Source of the DNA: Flammeovirga pacifica
GTDB lineage: Bacteria; Bacteroidota; Bacteroidia; Cytophagales; Flammeovirgaceae
Assembly: GCF_000807855.2 (NCBI RefSeq)
Contig: NZ_JRYR02000002.1
Location: 1,517,429 to 1,581,428 of the forward strand
DNA length: 64,000 nt
Direction of reading: 5' to 3'
Under the pieces are notes generated by a model. The model searched no databases, had not been told where the DNA came from, and saw only the letters and a program-made list of their open reading frames with translations. A program made the position numbers and the translations under genes. Positions 33,089 to 42,704 of the stretch are shown here, one piece after another. Every line of letters starts with the position of its first letter. The first letter of the stretch is position 1.

Positions 33089-33910
33089 ATGCAACAGCAA
33101 ACTTTTAATTTTAAAGAATTTCGAAATGCAGGTCAGAATATTGATTTGGCGTTCAATTTTTGGAAAACCCACTTTAAGATATTTTTTAAATCATCATTAC
33201 GATTATGTGTTCCTTTTATTGTTATTGGTACTGCTATCGCAGGAGCGGGTGAATTATTATTTCCAGAGAATGCAAATGCTGTATCTACAATATCAATTTT
33301 TGGAAATCTAATTGTCATAATAGGACAAATTTATTCAATGACTTTAGCTTTTAGTTTAGTCAAAGAGTCTATGGTAAACACAAATAGTCTTACTGTAGAC
33401 ACTTTAATTAAAGGCGCTAAAACAAATACACTTTCCTTTATAGTTGCCTATTTTTTATATCTGATAATTCTTCTTTTAGGGTTGTTATTCTTTATTGTAC
33501 CTGGAATTTATATATCCGTTACTTTTGCCCTCATCTTCCCTATTATAGCTTTTGAACAAAAAAATATAGGAGATGCTATTAGTAGATGTAATCTATTGAT
33601 TAAAGACAATTGGTGGTCTTCTTTTTTGTTTCTAATCATTCTGAGCTTCATTACATTGTTCGTCACTATTTTTGTGTTACAATTCCCTAGTCTATTAGTT
33701 GGTGTTTTTATAGGTTTAAATATACTTCAAGAAGGAGATGCAGCTATAGGTACAGGATTAGGTAATACTATTACTATACTATCTATGATTACTAGTTGTT
33801 TTAATCCTTTAGTATTTGCAGTCTATCAATATGGTATGTGTGCACTCTATTTTTCTTTAAGAGAGAAGAAAGAGGCCATTAGTATTCTAGACGAAATAGA
33901 TTCCTTATAA
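33089..33910 (+). CDS. Multi-pass membrane protein of the MoxR/DUF58 operon
   Basis: 273 residues with five to six hydrophobic segments (about 28-50, 65-95, 115-150, 178-205, 225-250). The stretch FFIVPGIYISVTFALIFPII followed by AISRCNLLIKDNWW resembles the membrane domain seen in glycerophosphodiester phosphodiesterase-linked and DUF975-like proteins; no catalytic domain is present. It sits between the SpoIIM-like and DUF4129 genes, 3 nt from the latter start candidate, so it is co-expressed with them. No function assigned. Confidence 0.65.
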   Translation: MQQQTFNFKEFRNAGQNIDLAFNFWKTHFKIFFKSSLRLCVPFIVIGTAIAGAGELLFPENANAVSTISIFGNLIVIIGQIYSMTLAFSLVKESMVNTNSLTVDTLIKGAKTNTLSFIVAYFLYLIILLLGLLFFIVPGIYISVTFALIFPIIAFEQKNIGDAISRCNLLIKDNWWSSFLFLIILSFITLFVTIFVLQFPSLLVGVFIGLNILQEGDAAIGTGLGNTITILSMITSCFNPLVFAVYQYGMCALYFSLREKKEAISILDEIDSL

Positions 33911-33973
33911 ATAATGGTGATCTGCTTTACTAAACAAAATAATTCTATTGATCTTGCTTTAACTCGTTCCCAC

Positions 33974-34663
33974 ATGCGGTTATACTTTTCCCTTCTTTTA
34001 TCATTAGTTTTAAAAGGAAGCTGTTTCGCACAAGAAAGAGGCTTCTCTCAAGAAAAACTCAATGCAATAAAGAATGATACAGACTACCAATATGTTTTAC
34101 CTCAATATCAAATAGATATTTTTGATAAGATAGGTCGTTGGCTTTCTAGCTTACTTCACACCCTTTTTGGGGGTAGTACAGATCTTAGTGGTCCTGTAGT
34201 TCGCTACTTTTTTTGGGGAGCTGTAATTGCTTTATTAGTATGGGCACTTTACCTCATTCTTAAAACAAATAAGCTCTTTATTTTTACCACAGAGACTAAA
34301 ATATCACCTCATCAGGAGAATAAATCGATCTATTCTACACACAAAGAGCTTATTCCTTTATCGACTCAACTGGAAGATGCTTTATCTAGAAAAGAGTATC
34401 AAGAAGTGGTGAGGCTGTATTATTCTTTGGCCATTGAAAAACTGGAACAAAAAGATATTATCAATTTAAATAAGGTAGAACATCATAATGACATCCTTTA
34501 TCAATTAAAACATGAACTATTAAAACAGCCTTTTAATAGTATAGGAGTAGTCTTTCAATATTGTTTTTATGGTGAATTTGAAGCCAATGAAACTATTTGT
34601 GATGACATCAAAAAAAAATATCAAGAATTTGAAATAGCAATTGCAAATCATGAAAATAAATAA
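33974..34663 (+). CDS. DUF4129 domain protein
   Basis: 229 residues from the ATG at 33974, which begins a signal peptide (MRLYFSLLLSLVLKGSCFAQ). A longer form from 33914, closer to the preceding stop, is possible and would add 20 residues. One membrane segment at about 75-97, then a cytoplasmic DUF4129-like domain (about 135-229: LEDALSRKEYQEVVRLYYSLA...). DUF4129 is typically fused to or encoded near transglutaminase-like or MoxR/DUF58 genes. Its end overlaps the next gene start by 14 nt, a sign of translational coupling. Confidence 0.75.
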   Translation: MRLYFSLLLSLVLKGSCFAQERGFSQEKLNAIKNDTDYQYVLPQYQIDIFDKIGRWLSSLLHTLFGGSTDLSGPVVRYFFWGAVIALLVWALYLILKTNKLFIFTTETKISPHQENKSIYSTHKELIPLSTQLEDALSRKEYQEVVRLYYSLAIEKLEQKDIINLNKVEHHNDILYQLKHELLKQPFNSIGVVFQYCFYGEFEANETICDDIKKKYQEFEIAIANHENK

Positions 34664-35849
34664 ACAATACACTTTTCTTGGTATCGCTTTGCTGATTTAT
34701 TTTCTACTTACGTTTACTGCAAAGAAAACCACCGATTGGAATACGCATTACCGATCTAATGCGACAAGTCCGTATGGTACAAAAGCTTTTCATGAATTAC
34801 TTAATGACTCTGATTTAGGTATTACTATTGAAAATGTGCGTCTCACTTCTTATGAGATTTACAACGAAGACAATTATCAAAAGGATAAAAACCTGATGAT
34901 AATTAGTGATCTAATCTCGTTGGATTCTGAGAGTCTTAATTCTGTTTTAGAGGAGGCTAAAAATGGTAGGACGATTTTTTTAGCAGCTGAATCATTTTCG
35001 TATGCATTAAAAGATACATTAAAATTTAAAACAGCTACTAATTTTGATGAGATACAAATTAAAAACTTTGATCTTAAATCTGAAGATAAAATTATAATAG
35101 ATTCCGTTGAAATCAATTATAACGATGCTAAAGCAGAATTATCTAGTTTTGAATTTACCTCTAACATTATTGAATATGATACATTAAATAGTGAACTATT
35201 TGTAGACAAATCCTCGGGTAAAGCCTTTTTATTAAAACACACTATCGGAGAGGGCAGTGTCTACATATGCACTGTTCCTAAACTATTCTCCAATATTGTG
35301 CTTTTGCATAACAATAACGCAGCATTCCTAAATGATATTTTAAAAATGCTACCTGAAGGAGAGTATATAAGGTCAGAGTTTTACAATAGAGGGAGAGAAG
35401 GACATAGTTCTCCTCTTAGAGTTGTTCTAACAAGAGATGGAGTAAAAGAAAGCGTCTACTTATTATTGATGTTGATCTTCATTTATTTCTTATTCCAATC
35501 AAAAAGAGAACAAAGAGCTATCCCTATAATTACTCCGCCTATCAACGAAAGTATAGGGTTTATAAAAACGATAAGTCAACTTTATATCAAAAAGAGGGAT
35601 CACAAATCCATTTTGATAAAAAGAAAAAAATATTTGATGAATCACATTAGAAATAAGTATCAAGTGAACTTAAATGATGATGAAATCAACTCTAAAATTG
35701 AGTTACTGTCTCACAGATCAGGAATAAGTGAAGACGAACTTAAAGCACTTTTCATTCAATTAGATAAAGAAATAAAGCATTCTAGCTCTGCCAACACCTT
35801 TATGAAAACGAATGAACTAATTGATGATTTTTATACAAAAGAAATATAG
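34650..35849 (+). CDS. DUF4350 domain membrane protein
   Basis: 399 residues from the ATG at 34650, inside the end of the preceding gene; the TTG 9 nt earlier is less likely. N-terminal membrane segment (about 8-23), then a DUF4350-like domain (about 35-210) with WNTHYRSNATSPYGTKAFHELL, typical of this family, a second membrane segment near 265-283, and a cytoplasmic helical C-terminus. The family usually occurs in the SpoIIM/DUF4129/MoxR/DUF58 cluster, as here. Function unknown; an envelope-linked complex with the MoxR ATPase is an inference. Confidence 0.8.
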   Translation: MKINKQYTFLGIALLIYFLLTFTAKKTTDWNTHYRSNATSPYGTKAFHELLNDSDLGITIENVRLTSYEIYNEDNYQKDKNLMIISDLISLDSESLNSVLEEAKNGRTIFLAAESFSYALKDTLKFKTATNFDEIQIKNFDLKSEDKIIIDSVEINYNDAKAELSSFEFTSNIIEYDTLNSELFVDKSSGKAFLLKHTIGEGSVYICTVPKLFSNIVLLHNNNAAFLNDILKMLPEGEYIRSEFYNRGREGHSSPLRVVLTRDGVKESVYLLLMLIFIYFLFQSKREQRAIPIITPPINESIGFIKTISQLYIKKRDHKSILIKRKKYLMNHIRNKYQVNLNDDEINSKIELLSHRSGISEDELKALFIQLDKEIKHSSSANTFMKTNELIDDFYTKEI

Positions 35850-35857
35850 ATAAAGAC

Positions 35858-36844
35858 ATGGAAGAAAATATCACCAACAACTTTGAGAATAGAATAGATA
35901 CCTCCTCATTAGTAGATGAATTAAACCAATTAAGAAAAGGAATAAATACTATTGTAAAAGGACAAGAGAAAACTATCGACCTCCTTTTAACCGCAATTTT
36001 AGCCGATGGACACGTACTATTAGAGGGTGTTCCTGGTGTAGCCAAAACATTAACGGCAAAAACATTAGCTCACATGATTGAAGGAGACTACTCTCGTATT
36101 CAATTTACGCCAGATTTAATGCCTTCGGATGTAATTGGTACAAATGTTTTTAATGCTGCTACCCATGCATTTGACTTCAAAAAAGGACCTATTTTCGGTA
36201 ATATAGTTCTTGCAGATGAAATTAATCGTGCTCCTGCCAAAACACAATCTTCTTTATTCGAGGTGATGGAAGAAAGGCAAATTACTTATGATGGGCATCG
36301 TTACACTATGGAGGAACCTTTTCTTGTTATCGGTACTCAAAACCCGGTAGAACAAGAAGGAACTTACCCATTGCCAGAAGCACAATTAGACCGTTTCTTA
36401 TTTAAAATTGATCTGAGCTACCCAGAGGAGCAAGATGAATTAGAAGTATTGAAGATGCACCATCAGCACCAAAATCCAACTAATTTAATGGATAGTCAAT
36501 ACAAATTAAGTCCTCAAAAATTACAAGAATTTAGGGCGTTAGCTAAACAAGTGATGGTAAAAGAAGAGCTAATGAGTTATATTCTAAAGCTGGTTCGCCT
36601 TACTCGTATGAGTAATGAATTATACCTTGGTGCTTCTCCTAGAGCCGGTGTTGCTTTAATGAATGCTTCTAAAGCTTGGGCTTGTTTACAAGGTAGAGAT
36701 TTTGTGACTCCAGATGATATTGCCTATGTCATCCAACCTGTATTACGCCATCGTCTTATTATGACAGCCGAAAAAGAAATGGAAGGTGAAAATATGGACC
36801 GTGTTATCGATAAGATCTTACACATGGTAGAGGTACCTAGATAA
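35858..36844 (+). CDS. MoxR-family AAA+ ATPase
   Basis: 328-residue cytoplasmic AAA+ ATPase of the MoxR family, thought to act as a chaperone-like remodeller for partner proteins with VWA or DUF58 domains. Walker A is GVPGVAKT (about 57-64), Walker B is VLADEINRAPAKTQ (about 120-133), sensor 1 GTQNPVEQEGTYPLPEAQLD, sensor 2/lid region SPRAGVALMNASKAWA. Length is normal. It is 8 nt after the DUF4350 gene and 6 nt before the DUF58 gene, which is its usual partner. Confidence 0.95.
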   Translation: MEENITNNFENRIDTSSLVDELNQLRKGINTIVKGQEKTIDLLLTAILADGHVLLEGVPGVAKTLTAKTLAHMIEGDYSRIQFTPDLMPSDVIGTNVFNAATHAFDFKKGPIFGNIVLADEINRAPAKTQSSLFEVMEERQITYDGHRYTMEEPFLVIGTQNPVEQEGTYPLPEAQLDRFLFKIDLSYPEEQDELEVLKMHHQHQNPTNLMDSQYKLSPQKLQEFRALAKQVMVKEELMSYILKLVRLTRMSNELYLGASPRAGVALMNASKAWACLQGRDFVTPDDIAYVIQPVLRHRLIMTAEKEMEGENMDRVIDKILHMVEVPR

Positions 36845-36850
36845 ATCAAC

Positions 36851-38185
36851 ATGAAATTTTATAAACAATTATTCTTTTCTGAAAGGTTTTTTCTGTGCGG
36901 TGGAGGATTGGTTTTTCTATTCCTTCTTTCCTACTTCCTTCCTGTCCTTTTAAGTCTTGGATACGTATTTCTATTGATCTTCACATTACTGAGCCTTTTT
37001 GATATTGTATTGATATTTTCGATTAAACATCAAGTAAAAGCAGAAAGATACACTCCCGAAAGGATTTCTAATGGAGAGGATAATCCTATCAAAATTAGGA
37101 TAGAGAATAGAAGTAGATTAAAAGTAAATATAGAACTAATTGATGAGGCTCCTATTGAATTTCAATTAAGAGACCTACGTTTTCCTATCACTCTTTCGCC
37201 GAAAGAAGAAAACAACATTCAATACCTTGTTCGCCCTACCAAAAGAGGAGAATACTTTTTTGGTGACCTGATTCTCTTTATAAAATCACAATTAGGTTTG
37301 GTAAGAAGAAAGGTAAGTCAGCATTGTGAAATAAAATCGGTAAAAGTTTATCCATCCTTTCAAAAACTAAAGAAATTTGAGTTGATGGCACTTCATACAG
37401 GGCACATTGATGGAGGGATAAAGAAAGTTCGAAAAATTGGTCAGCAAAAAGAATTTGATCAGATCAAAGAATATGTAGCAGGAGATGATTTCCGTACAAT
37501 TAACTGGATGGCTACTGCTCGCTCACAACAGTTGATGGTTAATCATTATCAAGACGAAAAAGCCCAAGAGGTGTATGCCGTTTTAGATATGGGTAGAAGC
37601 ATGAAGATGCCTTTTAATGGGATGACTCTATTAGATTATTCTATCAATGCAGCCTTGGTACTTTTACATATTGCACAAATTAAGCAAGATCAAATTGGAG
37701 TGGCTGCATTTGATTATCAACATCAAAATTTCTTAAAAGCTAAAAGACAATCCGGTCAAATGAAATACGTAATGGAACAGTTGTACAACTTAGATCCATC
37801 GTATAAAGAAACCGATTTTGGAAATATCAGTACACTATTAAGAAAACAAATAAAACATAGAAGTATGTTGATTTTCTTTACGAATATCACTCATAAAGAA
37901 AGCTTAGAGCACAAACTTCCTTACCTAAGAAGATTGGCTAAAAAGCACCTTTTAGTAGTTGTACTATTCGAGGACTCTGAAATTTCTGAAGCCATTCAAG
38001 CTAAAGTGGAAAACCTGGAAGGCATTTATAATAAGGCTTTACAAGAAGAGAATATTCTTGAAAGAAGAACCATTGCCAGACAATTGCATCAAAATGGTAT
38101 TCATACTATTCTGACTAAGCCAGAAAATTTAACGGTTGATACCATCAATAAATATTTAGAAGTAAAAGCAAGAGGATTGCTGTAA
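36851..38185 (+). CDS. DUF58 domain protein (VWA-like)
   Basis: 444 residues; two N-terminal membrane segments (about 13-30 and 35-55), a beta domain, then the DUF58 core IKEYVAGDDFRTINWMATAR (about 209-228) and a von Willebrand A-like fold with VYAVLDMGRSMKMP, where the metal-site Ser pattern is DMGRSM rather than DxSxS. DUF58 proteins pair with MoxR ATPases. The operon lacks the BatA/BatB VWA genes found with many Bacteroidota MoxR loci, at least within this window. A perfect terminator follows. Confidence 0.9.
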   Translation: MKFYKQLFFSERFFLCGGGLVFLFLLSYFLPVLLSLGYVFLLIFTLLSLFDIVLIFSIKHQVKAERYTPERISNGEDNPIKIRIENRSRLKVNIELIDEAPIEFQLRDLRFPITLSPKEENNIQYLVRPTKRGEYFFGDLILFIKSQLGLVRRKVSQHCEIKSVKVYPSFQKLKKFELMALHTGHIDGGIKKVRKIGQQKEFDQIKEYVAGDDFRTINWMATARSQQLMVNHYQDEKAQEVYAVLDMGRSMKMPFNGMTLLDYSINAALVLLHIAQIKQDQIGVAAFDYQHQNFLKAKRQSGQMKYVMEQLYNLDPSYKETDFGNISTLLRKQIKHRSMLIFFTNITHKESLEHKLPYLRRLAKKHLLVVVLFEDSEISEAIQAKVENLEGIYNKALQEENILERRTIARQLHQNGIHTILTKPENLTVDTINKYLEVKARGLL

Positions 38186-38196
38186 CTTCATCTACA

Positions 38197-38240
38197 AAAA
38201 AAAGCATGCTTTTGAATTCAATCGAGAGCATGCTTTTTTT
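38197..38240. terminator. Bidirectional terminator after the MoxR/DUF58 operon
   Basis: Perfect 14-bp stem (AAAAAAAGCATGCT at 38197-38210, complement 38227-38240) around a 16-nt loop that itself contains TTGAATTCAA; T-runs on both sides. Between convergent genes. Confidence 0.88.
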
Positions 38241-39022
38241 TATATCCTAAAATCAATGTGATAATGATCTTCGTGCATCTGATTGACCGCTTTAGGTAAC
38301 TTTGTCGCAAAAGGTATTCCTCTTGCCACTAACTTCTTTCCTGTTACCGTGGCAAAGAGATTCTCTTTTAATTCTATCATCAATATAACTTTTGAAATTC
38401 GGATCCCATTTTTCTTGCAAGCATCATCTAAAGCTAAAATATGCTGAGCCATACTTTCAAAATCAATTTCGACTTTGGTATCTAGATTTCTACTAATCCA
38501 ATGACTAATTTTTGGATGAATAAAATCCGTGTATGGAAACTTTTTTAATAGCTTACCTTCTTGATCAAATTCCAAAAAGTAATGAAAAAGCCCCCAATCA
38601 TCTAAATCTCTATATGGCACCTCATTTTTCATCTTAGGAGACATAAAATCAATACTTGTCCCGTTTCTGTGCGTTTTATGAAACCATATTGCCCCTCCAT
38701 TTGTATCACTACACTCCATGATTGTATAATGCTTCTTCGGATACTTTTTCTCCAATGCACTGTAGCTTTGTGTAACGGCATTATAGACTTTATGATGAAC
38801 GTAGGCATTCTCCATCAAAAAGTAACTGATAAAGCTAAAATAAGAGTAATTAGCGCCTCTGTAGGGAATCAACCAACCGTTCTCTAAAGAACCATTACTA
38901 CGTGTTCCACGGGAAACACTTTCACCTTTATTTTTGGTAAACACTTGATTCACACTCATCACTCCAACAACAACAATAGGGGATAGAATCAAAAACACTA
39001 AAATTTTATATTTCTTTTTCAA
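38240..39022 (-). CDS. MepA-like (LAS family) murein endopeptidase, membrane-anchored
   Basis: 260 residues with an N-terminal membrane segment or signal anchor (about 6-24). The zinc motif HRNGTSID (H118, G121, D125) fits the H-x2-G-x3-D pattern of LAS metallopeptidases, and HYH (253-255) at the very C-terminus fits the second half. This is the arrangement of penicillin-insensitive murein endopeptidases (MepA, M74) which cut D-Ala-mDAP cross-links. Overall similarity outside the motifs is weak, so substrate is inferred. Single gene on the minus strand; the stop overlaps the last base of the terminator stem. Confidence 0.65.
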   Translation of the reverse strand: MKKKYKILVFLILSPIVVVGVMSVNQVFTKNKGESVSRGTRSNGSLENGWLIPYRGANYSYFSFISYFLMENAYVHHKVYNAVTQSYSALEKKYPKKHYTIMECSDTNGGAIWFHKTHRNGTSIDFMSPKMKNEVPYRDLDDWGLFHYFLEFDQEGKLLKKFPYTDFIHPKISHWISRNLDTKVEIDFESMAQHILALDDACKKNGIRISKVILMIELKENLFATVTGKKLVARGIPFATKLPKAVNQMHEDHYHIDFRI

Positions 39023-39115
39023 TTTGCTTTAATTAGGTTTAGTATCATTTGATAAAAATAGGATTTTTATTCTAGGTCTAAAAATATAACTTGCGACTTA
39101 TAACAATCCATTATT

Positions 39116-39820
39116 ATGACACTTCAAGAACTTTTAAATAAATACGACGGTAAAAAATTAGATATACAATCATTAAGTTCATACGAACAATGGTCTGTCG
39201 ATTTTTTTCATCAAAAGGAAATTGTAAGGGAGCCTAATTTACAGATGACCTTACAATTAGATATTACAGAAGGGTATAGTTATTACCAAGACAATTTAAA
39301 AGGAAAAGAAGGAGCTTCGTTTACGGCTTATCTAATGTGGTGCTTAGTTCAAACGATGAAAGATCACCCTCATTTTAGATACAGAAAAGTAGAAAATGAG
39401 TGGTATATTTTTGATAATCTACCCACATTTAGTCCTATTGCTGTTGGTGGAGACAAACGCTTTTCTGAAATTTTAGTCAGTGATCCTGCTCGCTCTACAG
39501 TTGAGGAGTATTTCATCAATTATAAGAAAGAGATTGATAAAGCATTTAGTAAAGATGGTAATTTTGAACCTTTACCTCCTACAGTATGGGCTACTGCACA
39601 CTTTATTGGCAACCTTCCTAACTTACAGTTTACGGGTTTCCAATTACATCAATCGGCCTTAGATTCTGCAAGACCTTATTTCTATTTTGGTAAACGATAC
39701 CAAAGGCACACACAAATGTTTGTTCCTTTATCCATTACATTTGATCACTCTAATTTAGATCCTTTTGTCCTTTCTTCTTTTATGGAAGATTTTGATAAAA
39801 TGATGATGAATAAAAAATAA
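39116..39820 (+). CDS. Chloramphenicol acetyltransferase-like protein
   Basis: 234 residues, cytoplasmic, of the CAT fold. Family features: YEQWSVDFF near the N-terminus, SFTAYLMWCLVQTM and FRYR in the middle, and FVPLSITFDHSNLDPFVLSSF near the end. The catalytic His is H211 with D215 four residues on (H-x3-D), but the usual HHxVxDG is changed to DHSNLDP. This places it among CAT-like proteins of unknown substrate rather than proven resistance enzymes. Stands alone, divergent from the metallopeptidase gene. Confidence 0.75.
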   Translation: MTLQELLNKYDGKKLDIQSLSSYEQWSVDFFHQKEIVREPNLQMTLQLDITEGYSYYQDNLKGKEGASFTAYLMWCLVQTMKDHPHFRYRKVENEWYIFDNLPTFSPIAVGGDKRFSEILVSDPARSTVEEYFINYKKEIDKAFSKDGNFEPLPPTVWATAHFIGNLPNLQFTGFQLHQSALDSARPYFYFGKRYQRHTQMFVPLSITFDHSNLDPFVLSSFMEDFDKMMMNKK

Positions 39821-39945
39821 TGTCTTCCCTTATATTGGTCCTTTTTAGGTAGTATTTGATCTTAATTCGGTAAAAGCATTTTTGTGAGTTTCGTTTTTAA
39901 TAGAAACAACAAAAAACATTTTACTTACCAATTAGATTACTACCA

Positions 39946-40080
39946 ATGAAAAGTATTATTATATTATTCTCCCCTCTCCTATTAATTTTCGGATTAATTA
40001 GAAATAAAGAGGAAAAAGAAACACCAATGGATTATTTTGCTCAGTCGATGTTGAACGATTTAGAGCATCAAAATAAATAA
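39946..40080 (+). CDS. Small putative membrane peptide (44 aa)
   Basis: ATG at 39946, TAA ending at 40080. The peptide begins MKSIIILFSPLLLIFGLIRN (one membrane segment, residues 3-18) and continues as a short charged, soluble tail ending LEHQNK. It is supported by a terminator beginning at the next base and by an N-terminus of ordinary membrane-protein type; no homologue comes to mind. It is separated by 125 nt from the CAT-like gene. It might be real but could also be chance. Confidence 0.45.
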   Translation: MKSIIILFSPLLLIFGLIRNKEEKETPMDYFAQSMLNDLEHQNK

Positions 40081-40121
40081 AAAAATAGGCTATCTCATGA
40101 TTTATGAGATAGCCTATTTTT
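40081..40121. terminator. Bidirectional terminator downstream of kbl
   Basis: Perfect 18-bp stem (AAAAATAGGCTATCTCAT at 40081-40098, complement 40104-40121) with a 5-nt loop and T-rich exits. Lies between the small ORF and the end of kbl. Confidence 0.88.
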
Positions 40122-40148
40122 ATTATAATATAATCTAGATAGTGATAA

Positions 40149-41336
40149 TTAAATCACACCTAATTCTTTACCTACTTCTGTAAATGCTTTTACTGCTTTT
40201 TCTAAATGTTCTCTAGTATGTGCAGCCGATAATTGTACTCTAATTCTCGCTTGTTCTTTTGGAACTACAGGGAAATAGAAACCAATTACATAAATGCCTT
40301 TTTCTAACAGTTTCTCCGCAAAACGTTGAGACAACTCAGCATTATATAACATCACTGCACAAATAGCCGATTCTGTTGGTTTAATATCAAAACCTGCTGC
40401 CAACATTTGCTCTTTAAAGTAAGTTGTATTGGTATGTAGTTTAGTCGACAACTCATCTGTTGAATCCATCATATCGAACATTTCGATACCTGCTGCTGCA
40501 ATAGATGGAGGAATTGAGTTAGAGAATAAATAAGGACGAGAACGCTGACGTAACATCTCAATTACTTCTTTCTTACCCGTAGTAAATCCACCGATAGCAC
40601 CACCAAATGCTTTACCTAAAGTACCAGTAATGATATCTACTTTTCCACGAATATCGAAATGTTCTGTCACACCTCTACCTGTTTTACCAACAACGCCTGC
40701 AGAATGACACTCATCAACCATCACTAAAGCATCGTATTTATCAGCTAAAGCTACAACTTCGTCCATAGGAGCTACATGACCGTCCATAGAGAATACACCG
40801 TCTGTCACAATAATTCTATAACGTTGCTCTTGTGCTGCTTGTAATTGCTTTTCAAGATCAGCCATGTCTGCAGTCGCAAAACGATATCTCTTTGCTTTAC
40901 ATAAACGCACACCATCAATAATTGAAGCGTGGTTTAATGTATCAGAAATAATCGCATCTTCTGCTGTTAATAACGGTTCGAATACACCACCATTAGCATC
41001 AAAACAAGCGGCATAAAGAATAGTATCTTCTGCACCAAAGAAGTCTGCAATCTTTTGCTCTAACTTCTTATGAAGATCCGTAGCACCACAAATAAATCTT
41101 ACAGAAGACATACCGAAACCATGAGAATCCATGGCGTCTTTTGCTGCTTTAATCAATCTAGGATGGTTAGATAATCCTAAATAGTTATTAGCACAGAAGT
41201 TTAATACCGACTGCCCTGTATTTAATGTAATCTCAGCGTCTTGTGGACTTACAATGATTCTCTCATTTTTATATAAGCCATCTGCTTCAATTTGTTTTAA
41301 GTCTTCTTTAAGACTTTCATATATTTTTTTGCTCAT
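40149..41336 (-). CDS. kbl: Glycine C-acetyltransferase (2-amino-3-ketobutyrate CoA ligase)
   Basis: PLP enzyme that converts 2-amino-3-ketobutyrate plus CoA to glycine and acetyl-CoA, the second step of threonine breakdown. 395 residues, normal length. Motifs: NFCANNYLGLSNHP, GFGMSSVRFICGATDLHKKL, DECHSAGVVGKTGRG, and the PLP lysine in GTLGKAFGGAIGG. It lies 33 nt downstream of tdh on the same strand and forms an operon with it. Assignment is secure because of both sequence and partner. Confidence 0.96.
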   Translation of the reverse strand: MSKKIYESLKEDLKQIEADGLYKNERIIVSPQDAEITLNTGQSVLNFCANNYLGLSNHPRLIKAAKDAMDSHGFGMSSVRFICGATDLHKKLEQKIADFFGAEDTILYAACFDANGGVFEPLLTAEDAIISDTLNHASIIDGVRLCKAKRYRFATADMADLEKQLQAAQEQRYRIIVTDGVFSMDGHVAPMDEVVALADKYDALVMVDECHSAGVVGKTGRGVTEHFDIRGKVDIITGTLGKAFGGAIGGFTTGKKEVIEMLRQRSRPYLFSNSIPPSIAAAGIEMFDMMDSTDELSTKLHTNTTYFKEQMLAAGFDIKPTESAICAVMLYNAELSQRFAEKLLEKGIYVIGFYFPVVPKEQARIRVQLSAAHTREHLEKAVKAFTEVGKELGVI

Positions 41337-41369
41337 TTTGATCAGGATTTTTTAGTATTGAATAATTGG

Positions 41370-42392
41370 TTAGTCCCAGTTAAGAATTACTTTACCACAG
41401 TCGCCTTGCTCCATCACATCAAATCCTTTTTGGAAATCATCAATTCCAAAACGGTGAGTAATGATAGGTGCGATGTCTAAGCCAGATAAGAGCATTTGCT
41501 CCATTTGATACCAAGTTTCGTACATCTCACGACCGTAAATGCCTTTTAAGGTAAGTCCTCTAAAGATGATTTTATTCCAATCTACCTGAGCAGAATTTGG
41601 AAGAATACCTAATAAAGATACTTTACCAGAATTGTACATATGGCTAATCATTTGATTAAAAGCGATAGGAGAGCCAGAACATTCTAAACCGATATCAAAG
41701 CCCGTCATTTTTAACTCGGCCATTACATCTTCTAATTTTTCATGTCTAGGGTTCACCACTCTTGTCGCTCCCATTTTTTTAGCTAGTTCAGCTCTATATT
41801 CATTCATTTCTGTCGCAACGATATTTCGTGCTCCAGCAAATTTAGCGACTTGAATCGCCATACTTCCTATCAAGCCAGATCCTGTAATCAATACATCTTC
41901 TGCAATCAAAGGAAACGATAAAGCTGTGTGTGTTGCATTTCCTAGAGGATCCATAATAGATACCACTTCATCAGGAATAGCTTCATTAATTTTCATCACA
42001 TTAGTAGCCGGTACTTTAACATACTCAGCAAAAGAACCATCAGTATTTACACCAATACCAATTGTTTTTTCACAAATATGCTGACGTCCTCTTCTACAGT
42101 TACGACATCTATTACATGCAATATGTCCTTCACCTGTCACTCGGTCACCTTCTTTAAAAGATTTCACCTCGCTACCAAAAGCAGCTACATGACCAACATA
42201 TTCATGACCAATAGTTTGTCCGACTCTTACAGTTTTACTAGCCCATTCATCCCAAAGATAAATATGCAAATCGGTGCCACAAATAGATGATTTAGCTACT
42301 TTTATTAAAACATCGTTAGGTCCAACCTCAGGAATGGGTACATCCTCCATCCATAAGCCTTTTTCGGCTTTAGATTTTACTAGTGCTTTCAT
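41370..42392 (-). CDS. tdh: L-threonine 3-dehydrogenase
   Basis: NAD- and zinc-dependent medium-chain dehydrogenase oxidising L-threonine to 2-amino-3-ketobutyrate, which Kbl then cleaves. 340 residues. Catalytic zinc ligands around [14 protein letters not shown] and GHEYVG; the structural zinc site is four cysteines in [15 protein letters not shown]. The NAD-binding [14 protein letters not shown] follows. First gene of the tdh-kbl operon. Confidence 0.96.
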   Translation of the reverse strand: MKALVKSKAEKGLWMEDVPIPEVGPNDVLIKVAKSSICGTDLHIYLWDEWASKTVRVGQTIGHEYVGHVAAFGSEVKSFKEGDRVTGEGHIACNRCRNCRRGRQHICEKTIGIGVNTDGSFAEYVKVPATNVMKINEAIPDEVVSIMDPLGNATHTALSFPLIAEDVLITGSGLIGSMAIQVAKFAGARNIVATEMNEYRAELAKKMGATRVVNPRHEKLEDVMAELKMTGFDIGLECSGSPIAFNQMISHMYNSGKVSLLGILPNSAQVDWNKIIFRGLTLKGIYGREMYETWYQMEQMLLSGLDIAPIITHRFGIDDFQKGFDVMEQGDCGKVILNWD

Positions 42393-42704
42393 GGTCTTGA
42401 TAGTATGTGTTATATGTATTTAATATGATTTACTTTATAGTAACAAACATAAGTTAGAATCCTTAAAAAGTGTAATTTTTAGTATTAATAAATTAGAATT
42501 TTATTCTGTTTATGACAAATATTAAGGTTGATATCAAAGTATATTTGGATTTAAAGGATTCAACTTATCTTTTATTTGGAATCAATTGTACTATTCTTAT
42601 GGTAATTATTAAAAATATTACCGTCTAAAGACTTGTGCATTAAATTTGATAAAATACTGTTATCAAGACACATATATCTCATCATAAATAACCTATACAT
42701 TGCT
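42393..42704. other. Intergenic region between tdh and a plus-strand gene (312 nt)
   Basis: AT-rich, divergent promoter region. It holds CAAACATA at 42444-42451, which on the minus strand is TATGTTTG (TAnnTTTG), about 52-59 nt before tdh; this is a candidate -7 element. No gene or hairpin is seen. Confidence 0.4.
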
